A DNA stretch of 64,000 nt from contig MNCI01016563.1 in NCBI GenBank assembly GCA_015680685.1, forward strand, positions 1-64,000. Reading direction: 5' to 3'. The notes under the pieces were generated by a model, which made no database searches, had not been told where the DNA came from, and worked only from the letters and a program-made list of their open reading frames with translations. Shown one piece after another: positions 54,012 to 64,000 of this stretch. Source of the DNA: Gnetum montanum (Eukaryota > Streptophyta > Gnetopsida > Gnetales > Gnetaceae). The position numbers were made by a program, and so were the translations under genes. Positions within the stretch are counted from its first letter, which is position 1. Every line of letters begins with the position of its first letter.

Positions 54012-54786
54012 GTCATCTGATTACCGTATAGTTTACGCATGTTTTATTTCATCATGCTATCCCACCTTTACATCCACCAGCTATGCTCATTTTATGCTTA
54101 GGCTTATTTTTTATGCTTCCACAAGCTATTCTCATTTACGCTTATGTTTTTACGCCCCTACTAGTTATCTTTGTCGCTCTTAACTTTATCTAAGACTAAT
54201 CATGTGTGCTATACATGGCTCGAAATGGCCTAAAACTATACAAGGCCTGGAATGGCCTAAAACTATCACAAGGTCCGAAATGGCCTTAAACTAATCACAG
54301 CCTACCAAGGATTAAAATTGATGACTTAGTGACATTTACGCTATCCCTTCACCACATACACATGGCCCAGAATGGCCTAAAACTATACACGGCCTAGAAT
54401 GGCCTAAAACTACCCATGGTCCACAATGGCCTTAAACTACTTATTTAAATCACAGTTTACGCTTGAACTAGTCAAAGGTTCGAAAAGATCTTAAACTAAT
54501 ACATTTGTCATCTCGTAATTCGGTTGCATTAACTACGAATTGTATAGAAATTCAAATTTCACAACACGCTAGACATGTCACGTTACACTTTTCATTTCAT
54601 TTCATACGCCAGCATCTAGGAAGCTGAGCTCATTATTATCTTACAGACCCGACATAGTTGTAATGGTCCACTAAGACCTTAAACTGGAAGCTTCTCTAAC
54701 GCTAAAAAGACAAAAACAAACTCTTATCGCTCAATCGATTAGCAGAAAAACAATGTAACAACTTCCTTTTTTTTATGTTTTTGCAG
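54012..54786 (+). other. Intron-like spacer between protease and pol of element D
   Basis: No coding content. It ends in a strong acceptor: a T-rich tract then TTTTTGCAG at 54778-54786, 12 bp before the pol ATG. A possible donor CAG|GTCATC at 54011/54012 would join the frames in phase, but other donors (for example GTATAG at about 54026) are possible. Ogre elements are known to carry an intron at this position. Confidence 0.5.
54204..54500 (+). repeat. Imperfect minisatellite in the D spacer
   Basis: Seven or more diverged units of about 22-28 bp of the form GGCC(T)GNAATGGCCTAAAACTA. Related words (for example GAGATGCTAAATC, GAGGCTTAAAACC) recur in the 3' untranslated region near 58260-58620. 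Confidence 0.75.
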
Positions 54787-54798
54787 GGCAATTCACAA

Positions 54799-55244
54799 AT
54801 GGATGCAGCTTTATCTGCACCATTAGCCTTAATAGGCCCATATGGGGAGATCATTAGATAGTCTAATTACATGCTGATAGAAACAGAACCTACCCCTTGT
54901 TACGCAACCATAGCAACGTCGGAAGTATCCCCGGATTGGCAAGAACATTTGGCTCGAACTCTAGATCTGGAGGCTGGTGATGTGACCAAGGATCCTCTCG
55001 ATGAGGTCCCTGTGGTTACGCACAAAGGTGAGAATAAAACTCTTAGAGTTAGTTCCATTTTAGACCAACAAACACAAAGTGGCATAACGCAAGTGCTCCA
55101 AAAAACGTTGCTGTATTTGCATGGTCATATGAAGACATGCTAGGATTAGACCCAAGATTAATACAGCATAACATAATTTTAGACCCACGCATCAAACCAA
55201 TTAGATAGAAGGCATGCAAGATTAAGCCGGAAATTACGCTAGCA
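54799..55244 (+). pseudogene. N-terminal part of pol, element D
   Basis: Starts MDAALSAPLALIGPYGEI; contains WQEHLARTLDLEAGD and, after a frameshift near 55100, FAWSYEDMLGLDPRLIQH, the phrase that precedes reverse transcriptase in Tat-lineage polyproteins. Stops near 54859 and 55207. Confidence 0.75.
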
Positions 55245-55960
55245 GTGCCTAATGAAATCACCAAGTTGTATCAAGCTGGTTTTATTCGCGTGATCGATTA
55301 CTTAGACTGGGTGTCCAACATCGTAGTTGTCTCTAAGAAAACGGGAGGTATACACATCTACATAGACTTCCGAGATCTGAACAAAGCCATGATTAAGGAG
55401 AATTTTCCATTACCTAGTATCAACCAACTGATCAACACAACAGTTGGTCATGCGCTTCTATCCTTCATGAATGGTTTCTCAGGTTATAATCAAATTTGCA
55501 TTAACCTAGAGCATTAGTTGACCACAACATTCATGACACCCTAGGGGACCTTTTGTTACACTATGATGCCTTTCAGGCTAAAAAATGCTGGGGCAACGTA
55601 TCAACGGGCCATGACATACATCTTTAGTGACTACCTTTTAGGGAGATTGAACGACTACGTTGATGACATAGCTATCAAGTCTATAAAGTTTGAAGATCAT
55701 TCAGAAGACCTAGAGTTAGTCCTTAAACGATGCCTTAAGCATGACTTGCAGCTTAACCCAAAGAAATGCATATTCGGAGTCAAAACCGGATGCATGTTGG
55801 GGTTTGTGGTATCAGAGACTGGTATCTGAGTCAACCCTGACAAGGTTAAGGCTATCGTTGATTTAACGCCACCTACAAAACTCAAGGAACTACGTGGGTT
55901 ATAGGGTAGGCTGTAGTTCATCAGGCGGTTCATCTCGAAATTAATAGATAAATTACATCC
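55245..55960 (+). pseudogene. Reverse transcriptase of element D
   Basis: Motifs WVSNIVVVSKKTGG, IDFRDLNKA, NFPLPSINQLI, FSGYNQICI, then after two stops MMPFRLKNAGATYQRAM and the catalytic box NDYVDDIAIKS (YVDD). The thumb (LRLNPKKC-like LQLNPKKCIFGV) follows, with a stop after SETGI. One frame throughout. Confidence 0.9.
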
Positions 55961-56470
55961 CATGCAACACCTTCTTAAGAAGGGTGTTAATTTCGAATGG
56001 ACCGGTGACTGCCAGTGTACATTTGACGATTTAAAAAAGGAGTTACAACATTTGCCAACGGTTTTTCTGTCGCAAAGGGATCAACCTTTTTACATCTATC
56101 TAACTAGTTTAGATGTGTCCATAGTTGCGTTACTGTGCCAAAAAAGGAATGATGGGTCTGAACCCCCTATCTATTACCTCAGTCACGCCCTATTTGCGTA
56201 TGAGAGAAGGTACAATGAAGTAGAGCGTAATTGTTTGGCATTAGTCTTCGCACTTAAAAAATGCAGGCATTAGCTTTTCCATAGTCAGGTCAACATAATC
56301 TGTAAAAACAATGTTCTACGAGCTATCTCAAACAAATTATATGAGAGTAGCAGGATAGCTCGTTGGAAGGCTATCACAGCCGAATTTGATTTACATTATG
56401 TCGGTGAATCATCCACCAAAGGTCTGGGCATAGCTGACCAGCTAGCGACATCGCCCACTAAAGATCAAGC
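55961..56470 (+). pseudogene. First RNase H of element D
   Basis: Follows the connection PMQHLLKKGVNFEW. FYIYLTSLDVSIVALLCQ takes the place of the first catalytic strand, but the expected Asp-Ala/Ser reads as Leu-Thr-Ser. RRYNEVERNCLALVFALKK carries the Glu. In Tat elements this first domain is often degenerate while the second one supplies RNase H-like features. Confidence 0.75.
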
Positions 56471-56529
56471 TACGATATAGCCAAAATTCCCAGATGAGCA
56501 TGTACATAGCTTAAGCCTTGTATCAATAG

Positions 56530-56870
56530 GCCTCGAAGCCATGTTGTACTTCGACAGAGCCTTGAGTACTAAAGGCGGCAATGCTGTCGCTGTCATTATG
56601 TTTACCCCTAAGGATGTGCGTCCATCAGCTTACTTCCTGACATTCCCTTGTACGAACAACATGGCAGAGTATGAGGGGCTCCTCAAAGAATTGTTGATGG
56701 CGATTCGATGCTTGTCATCAATCAAATCACAGGAGTTTACGCCTGCAAGGCTGTGCACCTACAACCCTACTGCAATATGGCTAAAGATATCCTGAAACAA
56801 TTTGTGACAACCAATGCCCAACATGTGTCGCGCAACGAAAATGCTATTGCCAATGCACTGGCAACGCTAG
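56530..56870 (+). pseudogene. Second (archaeal-type) RNase H of element D
   Basis: LYFDRALSTKGGNAVAVIMF (catalytic Asp), FPCTNNMAEYEGLLKELL (catalytic Glu), then GDSMLVINQITGVYACK in another frame (catalytic Asp). A short deletion just before GDS removes the helix between and shifts the frame, near 56700. A dual RNase H is a hallmark of the Tat lineage. Confidence 0.85.
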
Positions 56871-56879
56871 CATTAAACG

Positions 56880-58228
56880 TGCTGCCTCGCTTGTTTGCCA
56901 CTTGGCCTGCTTTAATGATAGAATGTATAGAGCCTGTCATTCAAGCAGCACAGATTTCTTCATTAAATGTGAAAAGAATGTCAAAATGGTATGACAACAT
57001 TAAAACTTACCTTCTGCATGGCGAACCACTGCACGAGCTAACATATGCGCAAAAGGATGTAGTGTGTAAGCGTGCCAAGGAATACATCATCCTTGGAGAC
57101 AGTACTCTCTCTAGATGCTCTTTCGATGGGGTATTGCTTACTTGCGTTAACAACGACCAAGCACGGCGAATAGTTAGCAAGGTCCACGAGGGGCTGTGTG
57201 GAGGAGACATAGCCCCACGAGCCATAGTCACTAAAATCAGACTCCTAGGGTACTATTGGCCGTACATGGTAAAAGACTGCCTTGCCAAGGTTAAGAGGTG
57301 TGACACGTGCCAGCGTTACGCAAATCTAATACACATATCACCAACTGAGTTGCACACTACACAGATCACTTGGCAATTCCAACGATGGGGACTGGACATC
57401 ATAGGTCCCATCGCACTCAAATTTTCTGCAAGACATAGCTTCATTATCACCGCCATCGAATATTTTACGAAGTGGGTTGAGGCTATCCCCCTACGGAAGA
57501 TTACATCTCAATAGGTTTGCCATTTCATCTTAGATAATATTATATCTAGGTTTGGGCTCCCTATGACTATTGTGACCAATAATGGACCACAATTTAGTAG
57601 CACAGAAACCAAATATTTTTGCGATAACCTTGGAATTAAGCAATTTTTTTCTTCACCTTATTCCCCGCAAGCAAATGGTCAAGAAAAGACGATAAACAAG
57701 GTGATTATCAAGCTACTTAAGAAGATGCTTAGTACTAACAAAAAATGGTGGCATGAAAAAATCCTCTACATGCTATGGATGTATCATACAACATGTAGAA
57801 CAGCTACAGACAAGATGCCCTATAGCCTAGTCTATGGGTTTGAAGCAGTGCTGCCCTTGGAATTACAGGTTTCCTCATTGCGGATGGCCCTATCCACAGT
57901 TATAAATAAGACTCAACATAATGAGTCTAGAATCGTGGATTTAGATTCAATGGAGGAGAAACGCATCCAGACGCTCGACACCATCGAGAGATATCAGGAT
58001 AAAAAAAGACAAAAGCATCGGCACAACCTGCATCAACAACCGATCAAGAAAGGAGACTTAGTTCTCAAGGCCATTCGTGAACTAGTAGGCAAGTCCTCTG
58101 CAAACTAGGAAGGCCCTTTTGTGGTCATCAGCGCATACGGCAATGGAGCATTCAAGTTGGCAAACATCAATAGCAACGAGCACTCAAACCTAGTGAACCA
58201 TCTGTACTTGAAACGATATTATGTCTAA
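56880..58228 (+). pseudogene. Integrase of element D
   Basis: Zinc-binding part HEGLCGGD (second His lost) and CDTCQRYAN. Catalytic core: GLDIIGPI (Asp kept), VTNNGPQF (expected SDNG, so the second Asp is Asn), ANGQEKTINK (expected AEVTNK, Glu displaced). C-terminal part KKGDLVLKAIRE and EGPFVVISAYGNGAFKL, ending LNHLYLKRYYV-like before the stop. Only two internal stops (57514, 58106). The triad changes suggest loss of function or drift after inactivation. Confidence 0.85.
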
Positions 58229-59458
58229 ACATCGACTCGGCGCAAACGCAAAGTAACAAACGTCCGCTACAACGTAAAACTGGCAAAGTTGTACACGTCC
58301 GCTACGACGTAAAATTCGCACTTCTTGCATGCGTCTGCCAAGATGCTAAATTGACAAAAATTTCTAATTATCCGCCATGACGCGAAACAGGCAAGGTAAG
58401 CATACGTGTGCTGAGATGCTAAATCAGCACAGACTTGTCCCTGGGTCACGACATAAAATTGACATCCACAACACGGTCTACTAGGACCATAAACTAGATC
58501 TTCCACCGTCTGTTATGACATAAAACTTGTAGATTATAGTTTGCCTAGACGTTAAACTGAGACGACGGCCTGCTGAGGCTTAAAACCAGCAATGATAGTC
58601 AACCAGGACTCAAAACTAGAATTGGCCAAGCATTCTATGAAGCAAGCGAGCGTGGTCATTCTTACATAGCATCCCTACCAGACGAAATGGGTAAGGCATT
58701 GGGACAGACACAATGTCATTACCCCACTGGCATTCTGCTGATTCCTCAAACATGCCGAAAGGCATACTACTAACCCCTCGGAGATGTTGCTACGACGACC
58801 GCTCTGTAGCTGCACCTTTTGGGATCAATTTCGCTGCTTGGGGCCACGAAGAAACTATGGTCATCTGTAGTCTTAGTGGCCTCCATCCATCGCCGTCATC
58901 GAACTCCGGCCTAGCAGATTTATCTAACTTGTTTTTTGCCCAATCATTAGGGCAAGATGAATCTGGCTGTCGACGACGGTTTCATGAATCGTAGCACCAA
59001 CATTGGGACACTTGCTCCTCGTTATGGTCCCTGTTTCATAGTTTGCACTCTCCTTTTCACTTTGGATGGTACTTGTTTTAACAGCCTCCCTCCTTAGCAA
59101 TTAGGATGATTGCTTCTGCACTTTTCTCTTTGTTATGTTTTGTAGGTTACTTGCTACGACAACGTTGATCGAGAGTGCATTCATTAGCAGGTAAGGTGTC
59201 GCGGCATCCCGAAGCGATTGCTCAAACTAGCCTAGCCACCTAGGAGTGCAAGCCCTACCTCTCCCTCCATTCGATCCATTATTTCATTTTCCCCTTCCTT
59301 TGTCCTCATGACCACTGTTACCTCTTGCTTTGCATATATAGAGCGTGAATGTTCAAGCAACACTCTTTCGCATCTTCGTGTCCATGAACTGGCGTAACAC
59401 AACTCGCTTAAGTGGAATGTAATTCAAAAAGGGGGGGGAGAAAGTTTGGCAAAATGGA
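58229..59458 (+). other. 3' untranslated region of element D
   Basis: It begins with a diverged minisatellite (58250-58620) of words like ACGACGTAAAAC and GAGATGCTAAATC, then unique sequence containing a TATATATAGAGCG (about 59334), and ends with the polypurine-like run at 59426-59443. The part from 58442 is repeated at 46789-47803. Confidence 0.6.
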
Positions 59459-61410
59459 TGTAAAATAGCTCATCTAGGCCATGCGGGTGTAACACAACTC
59501 ATCTGCGCAACCCCTCCATATACAGTATGACGACGTAACCTCTCGCAAATACATTCGCGGAAGGACGCTATAACTTGTTCTTAAAAGTTTCATGTTCACA
59601 TGCTTGAGTCTTCCCCGAACGTCCCTCCTTTTATTCCTGTAAACTCCCTTCTATACTTTCTTTCCTACCCTACCTTGGCACTCCTAGATTTGACAAAGCG
59701 ACATTTGAGCAATCTTCGATGGACGCTGTTGGTGCCTTTACCTCTATGGTGTTTTGTATTCTTTGTCGACGTCTTTTGGACAAGCCCTCTAAACATCAAC
59801 AAAGAAGGGCTATTGAAACACCATAAAATTTCGAGGCCTTGATGGATCGGCAAAATCTAGCGACCCAAGCAGGAAGTCGCGATAAGGCGCAGCACAGTAC
59901 AGATGAACTTCAGGAGACAGAACGAAACAATAGGTGCACAGCGGTAAGACTTCCACTTTGCGAATTTTCTATCTTTCAAAATCTCAATATTTAACATATT
60001 ACGCTGCATTACACAACATAGCGTAATGTCGCATTGTGTAGCGTAATATCAAAGACAGTCCACCGCAGCATCAAGGATGGCAAACATGCAAGACTTCGAC
60101 AGCCCAGTAAAAATGTCAAGGCCTAAGCAATGATCTACAGCATGACGTGCATTTCAGCGGGTTTTCTTTCCTAGTTAAGGGGCCCATTACGCTGTTTTAT
60201 GCAGTGCAGCGTAGTAAAAACCCCGAAAGAGATTGAAATAGAGGAAGAGTGGCAACAATGCTTCAACTTTTTCCGTTTTGTTATTTTACGTTGAATTATG
60301 CTATGATGCATAATTTAGTGTAAGAGATTGAAACAGAGGAAGAGCGGCAACAATGCTTCAACTTTTGTGATTTCGTTATTTTATGCTGAATTACGCTATG
60401 ATGCGTAATTTAGTGTAAGAGATTGAAATAGAGGAAGAGCGGCAACAATGCTTCAACTTTTGCGGTTTCGTTATTTTACGCTGAATTATGTTATGAGGCA
60501 TAATTTAGTGTAATGCAGTGTAATTCAAGTAACGACAAGCATAATTCAGACATCAGTGGTTCATACACGACAATACGCTCTCTAGCGTATTATAGCGTTA
60601 TCAAAGGACAATCTGTTGCCAAAGCACGCATGAGGGTAGTTTATGACGTGCTACGCAGCAGAGCGTCGCAAGCTTCAACGAAAACACATTGAGTCAACGA
60701 CATTTTATGAGTTCAGGACACGTGTCACTTAAACCGTGTTTTTATCCTGACCCTAAGCTTATAAATGCTCTAGTTGACGAAGATCAAAGAGGTGGGCATA
60801 TTTTTTTTCTTTCAAGATTGGCAAAAGAGCAAAATAGAATCAGCGATCGTGAGAGCGTTGGAGGTGATTGGCGAGAATTCTTGATCAGAAACAACCAGCT
60901 ACCAGCTATTCTCCCCTGGGTCTGACTTCCTTGCGCCAAGATTGGCTAGATCAAGGTAGATTGATCCTTGCTTGTTTCATCTTTAGATAACTTTCTTGTT
61001 ACTGGCATGTGCTTCGTCTAAACCGAAGCCTGCTTGAAATCATTGTATCAAACATATTATTTTTCATAAATTAAATCCCAGATCTTGTGATCGTATTCTC
61101 TACAAAATCTGATCCCTTGCATCCTAGTTATACAGATTTGACAATCTCATCTAAATTGTTTACATTGTTTTCACATCCTTTCGGGATTAACAATATTGCA
61201 TCGCCTTATACAGAATCTTCATTTTGTCATCAAATTATTACCAAAATTTTACTGATTAAATAAGTCCCTGTCTGATTGACAAGATCGTTCAGGGCACCTC
61301 AGATTCATTTTTTTGCTCTCCAGCACGGTCCTTGCATGGATCCGGGGTTAGAACTGTGTACACGAACTTTCGTTCGGTATTTCCAGCGACCAACGTTTTC
61401 TATCGTTACA
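59459..61410 (+). repeat. 3' LTR of element D
   Basis: 1,952 bp, TGTAA...TTACA; direct copy of 47804-49661. TATA box 60760-60767. Confidence 0.75.
60228..60512 (+). repeat. Three 95-bp tandem units in the 3' LTR of D
   Basis: Units start at 60228, 60323 and 60418. The 5' LTR has two. Confidence 0.9.
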
Positions 61411-61745
61411 ACAGATAGCTCTAGAATACCAAGCAAAGACTATGTTCACCAATCCTTGGGGAATGTTCGCATACAAACAGATGTCGTTTGGCTTATGTAA
61501 TGCCCCTACAACATTTCAACAACTAGTTCTAATCATATTCCAACAGCAGATAGGGAATGGCATGGAGGTCTTTATGGATGACTTCTCCACTTATGGAGCA
61601 AACTTTGATCAAGCCTTTGACCAGTTGGAGAAAGTGTTAAAAATATGTGTAGAAACCGATTTGAGGCTCAACTGGCAGAAAATCCATTTGACGGTCCAAG
61701 AATGCGTAGTACTAGTGCAAAAAATCTCACACACAGGTGTACTGA
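61411..61745 (+). pseudogene. Athila-like reverse transcriptase fragment (probable remainder of element C)
   Basis: Starts in mid-domain at QIALEYQAKTMFTNPWGMFAYKQ and runs through MSFGLCNAPTTFQQLVL, the box EVFMDDFSTYG and LRLNWQKIHLTVQE without a stop. After ISHTGV the similarity ends near 61745. It is the best preserved Athila-type reverse transcriptase part here. The intervening gag end, protease and reverse transcriptase start of C are missing at the D junction. Confidence 0.85.
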
Positions 61746-64000
61746 CTGAAATCGTCGACATGAGGCTGGAAGGGGAAAACACACGTTGCAAGATTATTGG
61801 AGAGACACAGCCGACCTTGCCTTCATGTGAGGGCAAGTTGGAAAAGGAAATGAAGGCAGAGTGCCTTAGATGATCTACACGCAAATCAACCAAGGACTTC
61901 CCTGAGCGTAAGCTATGGGTAGCATTGGGGTTATTGTAACTGATGACGTATGAAATGTAAACAGTGACGCATGAAATGCAAATAGAGCGTATACAAAGTT
62001 GTATTGTAAACAAGGTGTAAACAAAGCAAACAATATAAATGGAAGGCAATAATGAATTGTATTCTATTGCTTAACAAGAACATGCACTGGTTAAAGTGTA
62101 GTTGCGTATTTGGATGGAAAGTTAAGTGCTAAGCCTCGGAATGATGTGTTTACAGGTGCTTGGATGCTAGGAGTCATGTGCCCCTGAGCATCCAAAGTTT
62201 GCTGGTCAATGATCCCAAAGCCGTCAACCTTCAAAATTTCCAACCCTGTTTATGTGAATTGATAGGATATTTATAAGGTTTGGCTAGGCTTGGGTGCGGA
62301 ACTCATGGATGGAATCAATGGTTGAGAAATGAGAAGAAAATGGATCATGTGACACGTGTTTGATGGACAGTTGTGTGTGAGTTGGACGCGCGTGAGCAGG
62401 TTACATTTTTGACCGGATGCATTGTATTTTACAACATGTATTGGCTTACACAAGCTAGCTTATGCCCATAGAAGTAGATACAATTTGGAACGTAAGAGCT
62501 TGACTGGCTCACAAATGATGAAAATTTACAATGAAACAACACGAAAAATTGACTCTGGCTCGCTTGGAACTTTTCAATCCTTGAATTGACTACTGCAAGG
62601 TGTTGATGTCAGTGGTTCTATGGCTATTTGAGGTATTTTTTCTCACAAAAGCTCCTAGCATGAGTTGATTTTGTCTTGGCATGTCCTCAGCATTTGTTTG
62701 ACATGCTTTTGATTTGGCATGATTAGTACTCACGCTGGTCTCACGTTGTACTCATGTTGCCAGCATGACCTCAATGTGACCTGAGGAAAATGATGCATTT
62801 CACACTAATTTTTGATCTTTGAAGCCTATTCTTTGAGTGCAACAATTGCCTAGCTGTGATTGACCCTGAGAGTGAACTACATTTTGAAAATTGAGCTTGA
62901 GTGTGTCTTGTTTTAAGCCACTTTTGGTGGCTCACGCTGGACTCACGTTGTCAGTGTGAGGTTAGCGTGAGTAACAAAATCTTTGTGATTTTGGAACTAA
63001 AGTCTGGAATTCTGGAGGCTGGGACTTGAAGTAGTCATCAATGGACCTTGAGGGTGACTTGCATGTTGAAGTCAAATGATTTTAACTTGGTTTTAAGGCT
63101 CTTGGAGTTGCTCACACCGGGCGTGATCTGCACTCATGTTGTACTCACGTTGCCAGCGTGACCTTAGCATGACCACAACATGACCTGGAAAAATTTGTGC
63201 AATCTGGCCTAAAATATGAACTCCTGAATGCTGAAACTTGAAGTGGACAATAGTGACCCTTGAGGATGACTTGCACTCTCAGATTGAAACATCTTTAACT
63301 TGATCTTGAAGTCGTTGGAGTTGCTCACGCTGAGGGCAAGCTAGCTTGACAAGCCGAGTATGAGCAAGCTGGCTTGATAAGCCGAGCGTGAGTTACATGC
63401 CTTAGTCAAATTTTTGCCTCCTAAACGCTCAAAATAGTCTGAGTTGTTCTTGTTTCAAAGTGTTAGGCTGAAATTAGTGGTGTTTCATTGGCCCCTCTTT
63501 GTTGCCATCTAGAGGAATCCACTCAAGAGGCATTGACAAAGAAGTACAAAAGACCATGACCAACCAAGTACCAAGCATTGTCCGTCGGCCCCTAGTTGGA
63601 CGTCATCGCATCATGTTCAAAATAAATGGGATTGGGGAAGTGTAGTTGAAGATGCAAGGGGATTGGTTGTAACTGTGGAAATCAAGAGTTGATCAAGGGT
63701 TATAATTGCTGTTGGAATTGTGGCAGAGGAATGTTCTCATGTGAAAAAACCATATTTTTGGTTCTTGTCAATAGCCAATGTTTAACAAACTCGGAACCAA
63801 GACATAGGAGGTGCGTTCTTTGGAGAAAAGGGACTCTTGTAGAGTGTTTATGGGAGCCCGTTGTAAATAGCCAAAGCCATAAGATGATGTGTGACATGAT
63901 CATTTAAAATACAAGTGTAACTATTTCTTCAAGACAATTGCCTTCCTACCTGGGGCTTGTATGAGAAGAGCCAATGGTCTTTGGTCTATGAAGTCGACGG
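61746..64000. other. Non-coding region right of C/D
   Basis: No gene is supported. Short frames at 61746-61873, 63689-63907 and the antisense ones lack motifs. No 3' LTR of element C is found before the window ends. Confidence 0.45.
62680..63420. repeat. Diverged repeats of about 190-205 bp
   Basis: Three to four units share the order 'acttgaagt...gacc(c)ttgag(g)gtgact...', 'ttaacttg-ttttaag', 'ttg-tggctcacgctgg', 'actcacgttg(c)cagcgtgacc'. Copies begin near 62700, 62810, 63000 and 63220. Inside them GCTCACGCTGG and its inverted form GCGTGAG recur. At 63330-63395 a shorter pair, 'gagcaagctggcttgataagccg', is repeated. Confidence 0.65.

Larger units (their letters stand above)
47804..61410 (+). 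mobile_element. Tat/Ogre-like Ty3/gypsy LTR retrotransposon, element D (decayed)
   Basis: 13.6 kb with LTRs 47804-49661 and 59459-61410. Order: LTR, primer site, gag, protease, repeat-rich spacer, reverse transcriptase, RNase H, second RNase H, integrase, long 3' untranslated region, LTR. The second RNase H, the FAWSYEDMLGLDP phrase before reverse transcriptase, YVDD, and large size mark the Tat lineage. LTR ends form an imperfect inverted repeat (TGTAAAATAG / CTATCGTTACA). No target duplication is found: the left side is a second copy of its own 3' region and the right side starts ACAGA. It sits inside Athila-like sequence (gag left, reverse transcriptase right). Confidence 0.85.

Noticed and set aside
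54000-54786. CRISPR-like spaced repeats in the D spacer
   Set aside because: Units are diverged, spacing is irregular, and the setting is a plant retrotransposon; it is a minisatellite.

Overview
The window is plant nuclear DNA from a repeat-rich genome. It holds one recognisable host gene, a spliced G-type (S-locus) lectin receptor-like kinase at 20748-24832, surrounded by nested and decayed retrotransposons. The families present (Athila-like and Tat/Ogre-like Ty3/gypsy elements, LINEs, a possible tRNA-derived SINE) and the spliced receptor kinase point to a large-genome seed plant, possibly a gymnosperm. The sequence alone does not fix the species.

Layout. 1-945: AT-rich flank. 951-14003 (+): element A, a complete Athila-like LTR retrotransposon with 935/920 bp LTRs and a perfect 5-bp target duplication (GGTAG). 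14009-20560: AT-rich intergenic DNA with local tandem duplications. 20748-24832 (+): the receptor kinase, three exons, with a one-N assembly gap. 25757-29060: two decayed LINE fragments, separated by a solo LTR (27255-28136, duplication ATGTT) of the same family as A. 29640-29760: a tRNA-like (SINE-head) sequence. 30681-42130 (-): element B, a sister of A (LTRs 851/836 bp, duplication GATAA) that lost its primer-binding site and 5' gag. 42136-45216: AT-rich DNA with a contig-join artefact. 45217-46785 (+): 5' LTR, primer-binding site and start of gag of a third Athila-like element, C. 46789-61410 (+): a Tat/Ogre-like element D, with a displaced copy of its own 3' untranslated region on the left. 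61411-61745: an Athila-like reverse transcriptase fragment, probably the remainder of C. 61746-64000: non-coding DNA with roughly 200-bp diverged repeats.

How the parts work together. A and B carry gag, protease, reverse transcriptase, RNase H and integrase, then about 2 kb of spacer and an extra 3' open reading frame, all in the same direction and all broken by stops and frameshifts. Upstream of the 3' reading frame both copies keep the same arrangement: two WRKY-type TTGAC cores, LTR-like GC-rich inverted words, a TATA box, an untranslated exon, a GTATGC donor, and a CAG acceptor placed exactly before the ATG. This conserved internal transcription unit is the most interesting thing in the window. 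D shows Tat-lineage hallmarks: a second RNase H domain, long LTRs, and an intron-like spacer between protease and reverse transcriptase.

Cautions. Three single N bases (22117, 43955, 53695) mark contig joins. Two of them have a spurious-looking duplication nearby, and the third falls inside the receptor kinase at a point where about 60 residues of the family domain are missing.
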